DNA of 64,000 nt from Calothrix sp. NIES-2098 (GTDB lineage: Bacteria > Cyanobacteriota > Cyanobacteriia > Cyanobacteriales > Nostocaceae), in NCBI GenBank assembly GCA_002368175.1, contig AP018172.1, forward strand, positions 2,354,001 to 2,418,000, in the 5' to 3' direction. Below, piece after piece: positions 25,097 through 33,914 of this stretch. Positions within the stretch are counted from its first letter, which is position 1; every line of letters starts with the position of its first letter. The translations under genes were made by a program, and so were the position numbers. The notes under the pieces are model-generated. The model was not told the DNA's origin and made no database searches. It saw only the letters and a program-made list of their open reading frames with translations.

Positions 25097-26389
25097 ATGA
25101 AAATCATTGCCTACAGTTACACTGACCCCTTAATAGACTCATCTGTTGAGCCTGGGGATTGGGGATGGGATGTCGATCGCGTTTATCATGATTTGGGACA
25201 GCGATCGCAATTACAACAATTATTCACTGACTGCAAAACCGAAGCTGTAAATTATCTGTTAATCCGGCGCTTGGAAGAGTTGGGTGATACTGTCAAAGAA
25301 GTGAGCGATCGCCTCAACGAACTTGAAGCAATGGGTATAGTAGTAATTGCTACCCAACAGCCCTACACTTCAGAAAAAGGCAATCTCCGGGCTGAATTGC
25401 TGAAATTGTTACAGGAAATTCAACGCCAGCAACGTAGCCGCCGTATCCGTCAAGGACACGCCCGCACTCGTTTGTCAGCTGCGCCGCCACCTGGTAAGCC
25501 GCCCTATGGCTATCGCAGAAGTAAGGATAAATACATTGTTGACCGCAGTACTTCTCCAGTAGTCAAAGATTTTTTTGAACAATTTTTACTTTATGGTTCC
25601 TTGCGGGGAGCAGTTCGTTACTTAGCTAAAAAATACGGTAAAAAAATCTCCGTTACTACCGGGAGACGTTGGCTAACTAATCCCGTGTATCGAGGAAATA
25701 CCGCTTACCAAGATGGCGAAATTCTTGCTAATACCCACATTCCCATCATTTCCCCAGAAGAAGCCGCCCAAGTTGACCGATTATTACGCCGTAACAGTCG
25801 TTTACCATCTCGAACTGCTAGCGCACCGCGTTCTTTAGCGGGGTTGGTTGTTTGTGCAGAATGTCAATCTCATATGACTGTGACTCGTGTCACCCAGCAT
25901 CGTCAAGATAAAGAGTATCTTTATTTACGTCCGATTAGCTGTCCGCAAAGTCCAAAATGTCGCGCCATTGCTTATCAGCAAGTTTTGGATAAGACAATTA
26001 CAAAAGTTTGTCAGGACTTACCCCTAGCTGTAGCAGGGATGAATTTTCCGCAATTAGATGCAATTAAGAATAGTTTAGGAGAAGCGATCGCTCGTCAGCA
26101 AGAAATACTGACTCAGTTACCTGCTTTAATAGAAACTGGTGTATTAGATACGGAAACAGCAAAGTTAAGAGCATACAAACTCCGCACAGAAATTTCTGCA
26201 CTGCAAGCAAAGTTGGCAACTCTTCCACCAGTAAATTTGCGTTCTGTTGCTCAAGCTGTTTCAATTCCTCAATTTTGGTTAGATTTGTCAGAATCAGAGC
26301 GACGATTTTATTTTCGAGAATTTATTCGTCAAATTGAGATTGTTCGTCAAAATCCAGACTGGAACTTGCAAATAATTTTCATCTTTTAG
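25097..26389 (+). CDS. large serine recombinase lacking catalytic residues
   Basis: Domain order matches large serine recombinases: a ~115-residue resolvase-like N-terminus, then the PF07508 'Recombinase' domain (GKPPYGYRRSK ... KISVTTGRRWLTNPVYRGNTAY), a zinc ribbon (CAECQSHM ... CPQSPKC), and a C-terminal helical region. The N-terminal domain is degenerate. Where active enzymes have Y-x-R-V-S it has Y6-S-Y-T-D10, and the later RLxR pair is E61 and D64 (LEELGDT), so both the nucleophilic Ser and the catalytic Arg residues are missing. It is uninterrupted at 430 residues, which argues for a retained DNA-binding role rather than decay. No attachment sites are visible nearby. Confidence 0.8.
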   Translation: MKIIAYSYTDPLIDSSVEPGDWGWDVDRVYHDLGQRSQLQQLFTDCKTEAVNYLLIRRLEELGDTVKEVSDRLNELEAMGIVVIATQQPYTSEKGNLRAELLKLLQEIQRQQRSRRIRQGHARTRLSAAPPPGKPPYGYRRSKDKYIVDRSTSPVVKDFFEQFLLYGSLRGAVRYLAKKYGKKISVTTGRRWLTNPVYRGNTAYQDGEILANTHIPIISPEEAAQVDRLLRRNSRLPSRTASAPRSLAGLVVCAECQSHMTVTRVTQHRQDKEYLYLRPISCPQSPKCRAIAYQQVLDKTITKVCQDLPLAVAGMNFPQLDAIKNSLGEAIARQQEILTQLPALIETGVLDTETAKLRAYKLRTEISALQAKLATLPPVNLRSVAQAVSIPQFWLDLSESERRFYFREFIRQIEIVRQNPDWNLQIIFIF

Positions 26390-26978
26390 TAATAACCAGT
26401 AATTAATTTATCCTATTAGTGTCTCTGTGGTTCAAGATTGTATCGCTAAGGCACAAAGTCGGCAGATAGGCATTATCCAGTCTAGATTCACTATCGCAAG
26501 AGTTTTATAACGATTTATCATGAATTGAATATCCACTTTGTAATTAAATTAGCTAATTATAAGTTTTTCAAATTACAAGTCATCGGAATTTAATTGACTA
26601 GCGTACCTTTACAGTTAACCTTTGAAACACTGTAGCTATCAGTTCCTGAAAATTTACCGCAGAAAACAATAGCAATTAAATCTCAAACTACATAAGAGTT
26701 TTTAGCTAAAATCTCTGCCATTAGGGGAATAATAATAAAGGCAGCAAACCCTTTTATATCTGTATTATTTATATCTTTTATTGAGAAAAAAATCTTGATA
26801 AGAGTAAGCGAAAAAACCTAGGCAATTTTCTCAAGAAAATAATTACTATTTTGGAAAAATGAGTTAATTTGGAATCTAGCAATTGCTAAACACACAGCTT
26901 ATTACTGGGTGGCAACATTAGAGATTCGCTCTAATCTCTATGTAATCAAACCAGCAAACAAAATGATTATCATAGAAT
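26390..26978. other. intergenic region without recognised gene
   Basis: This is 589 bp of AT-rich sequence. The only structure I see is a small hairpin, agagatt (26920-26926) with aatctct (26933-26939), about 40 bp ahead of the glycosyltransferase gene; it could affect its leader. Confidence 0.55.
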
Positions 26979-28598
26979 ATGCAAGAAAGAAGCTTTATTT
27001 GGGGTCATCTAGGAACAAAACATCGCACAGTTGATAAATTGATTGATGGGATATGGCTAATTGTCTTGCTCGTGGCAGCAGTGTTACTGTTTAGCATCAA
27101 TCTGGGAGGAGTACCACTGCGCGATTGGGATGAAGGTACTGTGGCACAAGTCGCCCGTGAAATTTGGCGATCGCCAGCAGGTTCTTTGGGTTGGCTGTAC
27201 CCTACTTTAGGCGGCGAACCTTATCCTCATAAGCCGCCTTTAATGCATTTGCTAATTGCTTGGGCTTACCACCTGGGAGGTGTTAATGAATGGACAACCC
27301 GCATACCAGGAGCAATTTTAACAGCTTGTTCCGTACCTTTACTGTATTGCTTGGGGAGAGAAATATTTCGCCAACGTTGGGTAGCTATTTATAGCGCGCT
27401 GATTTACCTGACAATGCTACCAGTGGTACGTCACGGGCGATTGGCAATGCTGGATGGCGCAACAGTCAGTTTTCTGATGGTGATGATGTTGTGTGTCTTG
27501 CGATCGCGCCGAGATTTGCGTTACTGTTTGGGCATTGGCATCGGTTTGGGCTTAATTTGCCTAACTCAAGGAATATTTGGCATCTTGCTAGGTGCGATCG
27601 CAATTGTATTTCTTTATTGGGATACACCCCGACTGCTTACTTGTTACTATCTGTGGATAGCAATCTTTCTTGGCATTTTACCAGTGCTTTGTTGGTATGG
27701 TGCCCAGCTATTGCACTATGGCCATACTTTCCTGCAAATGGCTTTTATCAATCCATCCATCAACCGCACTGGGATAGCGACAAAGGATAATTTCCAATTA
27801 TCCTGGTACTATATCAAAGAAATTTTGATGTATGCATGGCCTTGGCTCTTATTTTTACCCCATAGCTTACGCTTAACCTGGGAAAATCGCAATCTTAGCT
27901 GGGCAAGACTGGTATTGGTTTGGGGTGCTGTATATCTGCTGATAGTTTCTTGCATAGGTAGCAAACTTCTCTGGTATTTATTCCCCATTTACCCAAGCTT
28001 GGCTTTAGCTTTAGGTGCGCAAATTACCGAGACCGAAAATTTACCTTTACTCACAGCCTATCCCAAATCTTGGGTAGCTGGTTTGGCAGTACTGGCTTTA
28101 GCGGCTTCGGCTGCAAGCATTTTTTTTAGTTCCGGCGCAACGCCTAAAACAGACTTACAGGTAATTTTTGTGGCGGTTGCTTTAACTATGACTTTAGCAG
28201 CAATCTACGCCGAGCGAGGCGATGGGCAATTCCTGAAGATTCTGTTTTGGGGAATTTATATTTCGCTGCTGCTGTTGATGAAATCTAACTACTGGGTTTG
28301 GGAATTAGGGGATGCTTATCCAGTTAAACCAGTTGCCAGTATGATAGTGCAGGCAAATCCAGCAGTCAAAAAGATTTACACCTCTTTTCCCTACAGTCGT
28401 CCTTCTTTAGATTTTTATAGCGATCGCACGATTATTCCAGCTTCTTTTGGGGAACTGCAATACTATTGGCACTACAACGGACAACCCTATTTTCTCGTGA
28501 ATGCGTCAGCTTATCAAAGTCTTCACCTAGATTCGATTAAGCTCATTGGCCAAGCTGGAGGTTGGAAACTCATTACCAAGGATATCAATCGTTTGTGA
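26979..28598 (+). CDS. GT39/ArnT-like membrane glycosyltransferase
   Basis: This 539-residue polytopic protein has about ten to twelve hydrophobic segments. The first periplasmic loop has the acidic motif of PMT/ArnT-type (GT-C) enzymes, RDWDEGTVAQVAREI, whose Asp/Glu pair is catalytic, followed by PHKPPLMHLLIAW (KPP motif). A soluble C-terminal part of ~110 residues follows the last helix. It should transfer a sugar from a polyprenyl-phosphate carrier to a lipid or protein acceptor at the outer face of the plasma membrane. The acceptor is unknown. It is followed by msrA 86 bp downstream on the same strand. Confidence 0.82.
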   Translation: MQERSFIWGHLGTKHRTVDKLIDGIWLIVLLVAAVLLFSINLGGVPLRDWDEGTVAQVAREIWRSPAGSLGWLYPTLGGEPYPHKPPLMHLLIAWAYHLGGVNEWTTRIPGAILTACSVPLLYCLGREIFRQRWVAIYSALIYLTMLPVVRHGRLAMLDGATVSFLMVMMLCVLRSRRDLRYCLGIGIGLGLICLTQGIFGILLGAIAIVFLYWDTPRLLTCYYLWIAIFLGILPVLCWYGAQLLHYGHTFLQMAFINPSINRTGIATKDNFQLSWYYIKEILMYAWPWLLFLPHSLRLTWENRNLSWARLVLVWGAVYLLIVSCIGSKLLWYLFPIYPSLALALGAQITETENLPLLTAYPKSWVAGLAVLALAASAASIFFSSGATPKTDLQVIFVAVALTMTLAAIYAERGDGQFLKILFWGIYISLLLLMKSNYWVWELGDAYPVKPVASMIVQANPAVKKIYTSFPYSRPSLDFYSDRTIIPASFGELQYYWHYNGQPYFLVNASAYQSLHLDSIKLIGQAGGWKLITKDINRL

Positions 28599-28684
28599 AT
28601 TTGGCACATCAAGCGATCGCTAACCAAAGTAGTTAAAATATTAAGTAAGGTAAAGAAATTTATGAGAAATCAGCATCAAAATCA

Positions 28685-29353
28685 ATGGCATTATTTGGAT
28701 TTGGCAAAAAAACAGTAATACCCACCCCTGAGCAAGCCTTACCAGGAAGAGCAGAACCAATGCGAGTTCCTGCTAAACACTATGTTAACGGTCATTCGCT
28801 AAAACCTCCTTTTCCTGAAGGATTAGAAAAAGCTATATTTGGTTTAGGCTGTTTTTGGGGTGCAGAACGCAAATTCTGGCAACTTAATGGAGTTTACACT
28901 ACCGCAGTAGGCTACGCTGCCGGATTCACGCCCAACCCCACATACCAAGAGGTATGTACTGGCTTAACAGGCCATAACGAGGTGGTATTGGTGGTATTCG
29001 ATCCCAAAGTTATTAGTTATTCCCAACTGCTGAAAGTTTTTTGGGAAAGCCATAACCCCACACAAGGTATGCGCCAAGGTAATGATGTTGGTACTCAATA
29101 CCGTTCAGGAATTTACGTGTATTCTGAAAATCAACGCCAGCTAGCAGAAGCATCGCTAGAAGCCTATCAGCAAGCCCTAACAGATGCAGGCTACGGAAAA
29201 ATCACCACAGAAATCTTGGATGCACCTGAGTTTTACTACGCTGAAGATTATCATCAACAGTACCTTGCCAAAAACCCCAGTGGTTATTGCGGCTTAGGCG
29301 GAACAAATGTTTCTTGTCCGGTGGGAATAGTTGAATCACAAGTGAGTGGTTAA
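28685..29353 (+). CDS. msrA: peptide-methionine (S)-S-oxide reductase MsrA
   Basis: MsrA repairs oxidised methionine (S epimer) in proteins, using thioredoxin. The active-site motif GLGCFWGAERKFW contains the nucleophilic Cys. VGYAAGFTPNPTYQEVCTGLTGHNEVV, VFWESHNPTQGMRQGNDVGTQYRSGIY and the C-terminal GGTNVSCPVG (resolving Cys) follow in the usual order. The N-terminal ~45 residues, including ALFGFGKKTVIPTPEQALPGR, are the extension found in cyanobacterial and plastid forms. At 222 residues it is complete. It is consistent with the oxidative-stress genes elsewhere in the window. A strong hairpin repeat lies 9 bp after the stop. Confidence 0.93.
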   Translation: MALFGFGKKTVIPTPEQALPGRAEPMRVPAKHYVNGHSLKPPFPEGLEKAIFGLGCFWGAERKFWQLNGVYTTAVGYAAGFTPNPTYQEVCTGLTGHNEVVLVVFDPKVISYSQLLKVFWESHNPTQGMRQGNDVGTQYRSGIYVYSENQRQLAEASLEAYQQALTDAGYGKITTEILDAPEFYYAEDYHQQYLAKNPSGYCGLGGTNVSCPVGIVESQVSG

Positions 29354-29361
29354 GAAAGATT

Positions 29362-29404
29362 GTAGGGGCACGGCAACAATAATCTTATTGTGCCGTGCCC
29401 CTAC
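29362..29404. repeat. 'gtaggggcacggca' inverted repeat
   Basis: gtaggggcacggcaacaataa at its left end pairs with ttattgtgccgtgcccctac at its right end with one extra base in the left arm. This REP-like hairpin recurs in Nostoc-type genomes and probably ends the msrA transcript. Confidence 0.75.
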
Positions 29405-29455
29405 CACTTGAATGGTTGTAGAGAATTTCCCTATCCAAAATCCAAAGTTGATTGG

Positions 29456-30829
29456 CTAAACAACCCGATTTTGGCGTATACACTCTGCATACCATTCAAA
29501 ACTGGCTTTGGGAATGCGTTGTTGTGTGTTGTAATTTACATAAACAATTCCAAAAGGACGGGAATATCCCCAAGCCCACTCGAAGTTATCAATAAAAGTC
29601 CACTGAAAATATCCTTTTAAAGGATAGCCTTCACTAACAGCTCGATAAGCTGATTTTAAATACTGCCGCAGGTACATAATCCGGTCAGTATCAATCATTT
29701 CACCATTAGCATCTAATTCATCTTCGGCTGCACAACCATTTTCAGTAATCGTTACTGCTAAATCATCACGCCCCAATGTCTCGCTGACATGACGAATTCC
29801 CCAATAAATACTCTCTGGTACAATTTGTAACCAAGGCATATGCATTCTTGGGTAGCCTTTAGGAAGATTGAGCAATTCATACCCTTTTTCGTTATCAACA
29901 GCACGCACATAAGTACCGCTGTAAATATTCAGACCAATAGAATCTAAAGGCTGATGAATTATTTCTAAATCGCCAGGCTTGATTTCCGGAGCATTTTCTC
30001 CTAATTCTGCCAGCAGCGCTGGACTGTAAGCACCAGTTAGGGCGGGGATGAGAATACCGCCATTGCATCTAAAAGTGTGGAAGGCTTTTTTTGCAGCCAC
30101 TATATGTTTAGGAGACTCGTTAATCGGAACTGTGACACCAATGCTATCTACTAAAGCAACTTTGCATGGAACAGGTGAAGCAGCGCGGATAGCTTGACAT
30201 CCTAATCCGTGCGCCAATAAGGCGTGATGAGAAGTCTGCCAAACTTCTTTTTGACTGCGGAGAAGTTTTCCAGGTGCGTGTACGGGTTCTAGTTCCACAC
30301 CATAACCTGCATGAGTAAAGTAGTAAATTTCATTGAGTGTCATCCAGTGGGTAATGCGATCGCCCAAACGGCTCACAACTGCCGTAACATAATCAGCATA
30401 ATCAACAGCCATCTGGCGATTTTGCCAAGTGCCATATAAATCTTCTAAAGCCTGCGGACTATCCCAGTGATATAAGGTAGCGTGAGGAGTAATATTATGC
30501 TTTTGCAGACAATCTAACAGGCGCTTGTAAAAATCAACACCCTCTTCATTGACTTGTCCGCGACCATCGGGAATAATTCGCGGCCAGGCAATACTAAAGC
30601 GATAGTGCTTAATCCCCAATTCTGCCATCAGCTGCACATCTTGTTCGTATAGATGATAGTGATCGCAAGTCACAGTCGCAGTATCATTATTTAAAATCTT
30701 TCCAGGTGTATTGCTAAAGGTATCCCAAACACTAGGTTTACGCCCTCCCTCATTAACTGCTCCTTCTATTTGAAAGGAAGCCGTAGCAACACCCCAATAG
30801 AAATCTTCAGGAAATTGATAGATAGTCAT
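29456..30829 (-). CDS. family 1 beta-glucosidase
   Basis: This is a glycoside hydrolase family 1 TIM barrel of 457 residues. FYWGVATASFQIEGA is the N-terminal GH1 signature; the acid/base Glu lies in MTLNEIY (about residue 167) and the nucleophile Glu in VTITENGC (about residue 363). FIDNFEWAWGYSRPFG is the conserved sugar-binding strand near the end. All catalytic residues are intact and there is no signal peptide, so it acts in the cytoplasm on small beta-glucosides. It is transcribed convergently with msrA. Specificity (gluco- versus galacto- or 6-phospho-) is not certain. Confidence 0.9.
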   Translation of the reverse strand: MTIYQFPEDFYWGVATASFQIEGAVNEGGRKPSVWDTFSNTPGKILNNDTATVTCDHYHLYEQDVQLMAELGIKHYRFSIAWPRIIPDGRGQVNEEGVDFYKRLLDCLQKHNITPHATLYHWDSPQALEDLYGTWQNRQMAVDYADYVTAVVSRLGDRITHWMTLNEIYYFTHAGYGVELEPVHAPGKLLRSQKEVWQTSHHALLAHGLGCQAIRAASPVPCKVALVDSIGVTVPINESPKHIVAAKKAFHTFRCNGGILIPALTGAYSPALLAELGENAPEIKPGDLEIIHQPLDSIGLNIYSGTYVRAVDNEKGYELLNLPKGYPRMHMPWLQIVPESIYWGIRHVSETLGRDDLAVTITENGCAAEDELDANGEMIDTDRIMYLRQYLKSAYRAVSEGYPLKGYFQWTFIDNFEWAWGYSRPFGIVYVNYNTQQRIPKASFEWYAECIRQNRVV

Positions 30830-31020
30830 TTTTAATATTTAACTCTTGGAGAAAATACAGAAATTCTAGTATTGAGGAACACATTGAATATTAGACGTTC
30901 CCTTTCTCCAAGTTAGATGGCACTCAAATGTTATTTAGGTAACTGGATAAAAATATTTACAGTCATTGCAGACGTGCTTTTGGCTAAGATCTGCATGATT
31001 GAATTAACAGCGATCGCATT

Positions 31021-31590
31021 TTAACTCTCACAGCCCTCACTTTCTCGGCTTGGGTAATCAGTTGCAGCATTAATATATGCAACTGCTAAAGGTGTGAGTT
31101 TACTTTCTAGTTGAGTGACAAAAGCGCGATCGCATTCTGACCAAACTCGCGTTTTACCAAAAACGGCAGGTTGTAAAATTCCCCACAGTTTACGATCTTG
31201 GCACAAGTGAGCGTGAATTAATGCCCTATGTCCAAAGTGTTTACGCTCAAATTCTTTATTCACAACTTCTGGGCTAGCGGTTTCTATATCTTCGACATAT
31301 ACAGAAGGGTCATTCCGGAGTGCAGCGGCAAATAAGGGGTCTTCTTCGGGTAAAGATTCTGGATCTAATCTCCAGTCTGAGTCTGTAATATCTGGTATTT
31401 CTTGATTTCGTCGCCAGCAATAGGCAACTTTCGCCCACTTAGTTTGGGGATTTCTAAGATAGAGGAAACAGCGATCGCATTGCAATACCTCTCCAATTAT
31501 CGGCAGGATTGCCCTAAAAACAGCATCCGGATCGCTGTATCTGTCGAGAATATTTTGTACGGTTTCTGGCAGAATTTGGCTGGTCATCAA
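31021..31590 (-). CDS. GAF domain protein
   Basis: The 189-residue protein is essentially one GAF domain: VQNILDRYSDPDAVFRAILPIIGEVLQCDRCFLYLRN at the start, ERKHFGHRALIHAHLCQDRKLWGIL in the middle and WSECDRAFVTQLESKLTPLAVAY at the end. The cysteine in LQCDRCFLYL and another in HLCQDR could bind a ligand or tetrapyrrole, but the canonical phytochrome or cyanobacteriochrome Cys-His motif is not apparent. There is no output domain, so it probably signals through a partner. It lies just downstream of the small gene at 31686 on the same strand. Confidence 0.75.
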   Translation of the reverse strand: MMTSQILPETVQNILDRYSDPDAVFRAILPIIGEVLQCDRCFLYLRNPQTKWAKVAYCWRRNQEIPDITDSDWRLDPESLPEEDPLFAAALRNDPSVYVEDIETASPEVVNKEFERKHFGHRALIHAHLCQDRKLWGILQPAVFGKTRVWSECDRAFVTQLESKLTPLAVAYINAATDYPSRESEGCES

Positions 31591-31685
31591 AAGCTAGGTA
31601 ATTATCCTTGATATTTTCTCAAGGCTCTGCAATCGAAAACATCATCCTACCGATACAGATAACCAACTCAGCCAAGTTGTCCTTA

Positions 31686-31997
31686 CTAAAATACTTCCAC
31701 TGTTTCCAGGCTACTTTCTAAGCCAGAGACTATCAAGCTAATCGTTTGTAAAATTGCTGCCTTGTCGCCTCTCTGACAACGCTCAAATAAAAGATGCGCA
31801 TCCAATCCCTCTTGTGTCGCTAAAGTTTCGAGGATGTTTTCTCTAGCACTCAAATTGTTATTTGCACAAGCCGAAAACAGTAGCACTCCTGCCATCGTGT
31901 ACATATCTAACATCGGCTCATCATTATCTTCCAAATGAACAATGTTGGGAAACTCTGATAAAGGGTGCAGGAATTGGTCAAAAGTTAATTGAGTCAT
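31686..31997 (-). CDS. small hypothetical protein
   Basis: A 103-residue acidic, helical protein from the ATG at 31997 (MTQLTFDQFLHPL). There are no membrane segments and no recognisable motif. The latter half (ARENILETLATQEGLDAHLLFERCQRGDKAAILQTISLIV) looks like two packed helices. It may be co-transcribed with the GAF protein gene about 95 bp downstream. The longer start at 32030 would add MPDLGIDSTIT, which is less likely. The function is unknown. Confidence 0.55.
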   Translation of the reverse strand: MTQLTFDQFLHPLSEFPNIVHLEDNDEPMLDMYTMAGVLLFSACANNNLSARENILETLATQEGLDAHLLFERCQRGDKAAILQTISLIVSGLESSLETVEVF

Positions 31998-32243
31998 AGT
32001 TATTGTTGAGTCGATACCTAGATCGGGCATTACAGCGATGTACTGCGGTCTGAACCGAAAAAACAGACTTAACTTTGTTACTGGAGCGAAATTCTTTGTA
32101 CGGTTAACTTTAGTTCTACTAACGGGGCAGAATACAACTTGAAATTAGAATATGCAAATCAAAGAGCAAAGGTTGCAGAATAAGTACAAGCATATATACT
32201 TAATACAGGGGCGCAAAAACCATCGGATTCCTAAATAAAGACG

Positions 32244-32277
32244 AGAAGCTAGCTACGTTAAAAAGCAGCTAGCTTCT
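32244..32277. promoter_or_regulatory. 11-bp stem hairpin in a divergent intergenic region
   Basis: agaagctagct (32244-32254) pairs perfectly with agctagcttct (32267-32277) around 12 nt. It lies in 31998-32446 between two divergently transcribed genes, where a terminator is not expected, so an operator or 5'UTR element is possible. Confidence 0.5.
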
Positions 32278-32335
32278 AGGTGGTCTACCGTTCTTAGTCT
32301 TCAGACGCTTACTGCTCTCTCACTCATACTAGGCT

Positions 32336-32374
32336 TGTCATTTTTTTTTGTCAAGCTGTCATTTAAACATGACA
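32336..32374. promoter_or_regulatory. TGTCA-rich putative operator ahead of the RHH gene
   Basis: TGTCA occurs at 32336 and 32349, and the dyad tgtcat-6nt-atgaca spans 32357-32374, about 75-110 bp before the RHH gene start. Multiple short half-sites of this kind are what autoregulating ribbon-helix-helix proteins bind. This is inference from position and symmetry only. Confidence 0.4.
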
Positions 32375-32446
32375 TAAACAAATGTCTTGCATTTCTGATT
32401 TCATGAGAGAAAATAGAGACAAGCATAATATTCAAAATTTGGACTT

Positions 32447-32896
32447 ATGACTGACAGAAGGCGTTCTGATGATTACAAGCAGATTAGCGGCTATATTCCA
32501 CTAGATTTAGCCCTAGAGTTTAAAAGCATCTGTGCCCGCTTAGGCATTTCTCAAAGCGATGCTATAGAAGAGATGACTCAAGAGTGGGTAGCCAAAAAAG
32601 CAGGTGCTATTTCCAAGAAAGCTCAAGCCCCAAAAACAATTGCTGATTTAGTGCAAGCTAACATGGCAAAATTAAAACGCTGTGGCGTTAAAAACCTGCA
32701 AGCACTGGCAAAAGGCGAAGTTTTACCCACACCAGGAGACTTTGCCATCATTACATCGGCTTTAGCCATCCCAGAGGAGGAAAGAAAAAAAATCTGGCAA
32801 GAAACTTTCAAATTGTCCGTGTATCAAGAGACTAAGGGTGTAAAAGTATATAGAGATTCTGGAGGTGTCAAAGAAGATGAGTGTGAGTATTCTTAG
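32447..32896 (+). CDS. ribbon-helix-helix-type DNA-binding protein
   Basis: The first ~50 residues read DDYKQISGYIPLDLALEFKSICARLGISQSDAIEEMTQEWV: a beta strand followed by two helices, the layout of RHH (CopG/ParG/Arc) dimeric DNA-binding domains. The remaining 100 residues are helical and basic then acidic (TIADLVQANMAKLKRCGVKNLQALAKGEVLPTPGDFAII), with no known domain that I can name. The stop overlaps the next gene by 20 bp, so the two are translationally coupled. RHH proteins with a coupled downstream gene are often antitoxins, plasmid partition adaptors or repressors; nothing here decides between these. Confidence 0.6.
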   Translation: MTDRRRSDDYKQISGYIPLDLALEFKSICARLGISQSDAIEEMTQEWVAKKAGAISKKAQAPKTIADLVQANMAKLKRCGVKNLQALAKGEVLPTPGDFAIITSALAIPEEERKKIWQETFKLSVYQETKGVKVYRDSGGVKEDECEYS

Positions 32897-33557
32897 AATC
32901 CTCAACTTACCGGGGTGGAACTACAAAATATCATATGAGGGCGTTTCAATATTTGCTCCAACAAAGCGTGATGCTACGTACATAGCTCAAAGCTATGGAG
33001 ATGCCCTCAGTGAAACTGCGTATAAAATGAATGGCAAGGTGCGGATTCGTTGGAAAGGCTGCAAGCAACCAATAGAATTTTTTGGGTGGATGGCAAGCAA
33101 AAAACCACCAACACCTGAGGAAACAGCCGAACGCATTTTGCAATATCAAGGTGCAGTGTTTTGCAGCCAGTTACATATCCCATCACAGTTGTTGTACCGT
33201 ATGGTTGCGGCTGCCGAAAATGAACGCCCCGTAAGTATTGTCAGACAAGATACTCGCCAACAAATTATTGTGAATCAGCCAATGGCTGAGATGTTACAGA
33301 CACCACCAGAAATTGCGACCGAAAGAATTATGACCCAGTTTTGGCTACCTGAGGATTTAGCTGAATTGGAACAAAGATTGCACAATGACAGACGATTTAC
33401 CTGGACTTACTCCGCTGGACTAAATGAGCAAGCTTGGGCAGTTCTCACTACTCAATTCGAGGCTTTTGAGGTGGAAGGCATTTGGTACAGACAGGGAATC
33501 TGCTTATCAACTCCTCAACTCGTGCCGATTCCCCCAGGAGTATTTGAACCAGCGTAG
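32877..33557 (+). CDS. PAS-like domain protein coupled to the RHH gene
   Basis: The product (226 residues from ATG 32877, with GGAGG at 32861-32865 ahead) has two parts. Residues 1-75 are a compact alpha/beta region (LNLPGWNYKISYEGVSIFAPTKRDATYIAQSYGDAL ... GWMASKK). Residues about 105-210 look like a PAS fold (PVSIVRQDTRQQIIVNQPMAEML, then FTWTYSAGLNEQAWAVLTTQFEAFEVEGIWYRQGIC). I do not recognise a named family. The overlap with the RHH gene means a shared mRNA and probably a shared function, for example a sensor modulating the DNA-binding protein. A toxin role is possible but no toxin motif is seen. Confidence 0.55.
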   Translation: MSVSILRILNLPGWNYKISYEGVSIFAPTKRDATYIAQSYGDALSETAYKMNGKVRIRWKGCKQPIEFFGWMASKKPPTPEETAERILQYQGAVFCSQLHIPSQLLYRMVAAAENERPVSIVRQDTRQQIIVNQPMAEMLQTPPEIATERIMTQFWLPEDLAELEQRLHNDRRFTWTYSAGLNEQAWAVLTTQFEAFEVEGIWYRQGICLSTPQLVPIPPGVFEPA

Positions 33558-33848
33558 GAACTACTAAATAAAAAATTTAGCTCCTTCACGAAATAGACTA
33601 AGAGTTATCAGGTGCTTCAATCCATTCAGGTGCAGTCTATCCCGCATTTAGAGCATGAGGCTATTTTATATTTTGAATATTGGATACGAAATCCAAAAAA
33701 TGGATTAAAACTCAAATAAATTAATATTTTCCTAACTCAGTTGTTGATATTAGATTCTTATTTAATTTTGGAAATATTAGGTAGGTTCGGCTAGAGGCTA
33801 GAGAAGAGAAAGGGAAGGGAGATGTGGAAGGAGGACAAGAAATTTTAG

Positions 33849-33877
33849 ATTTTGGATTTTAGACTGAAATCCAAAAT
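33849..33877. repeat. 'attttggattt' inverted repeat
   Basis: attttggattt (33849-33859) pairs with aaatccaaaat (33867-33877), followed by aatgccc heptamer repeats up to 33911. It lies just beyond the 3' end of flv2 and may act as its terminator. The rest of 33558-33914 shows no gene. Confidence 0.6.
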
Positions 33878-33914
33878 TGTTTCAATGCCCAATGCCCATT
33901 CCCCCATGCCCAAT

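Noticed and set aside
25097..26389. Active excision element (fdxN/nifD-type) around the serine recombinase
   Set aside because: The catalytic residues are missing and I see no paired attachment repeats or interrupted gene nearby.
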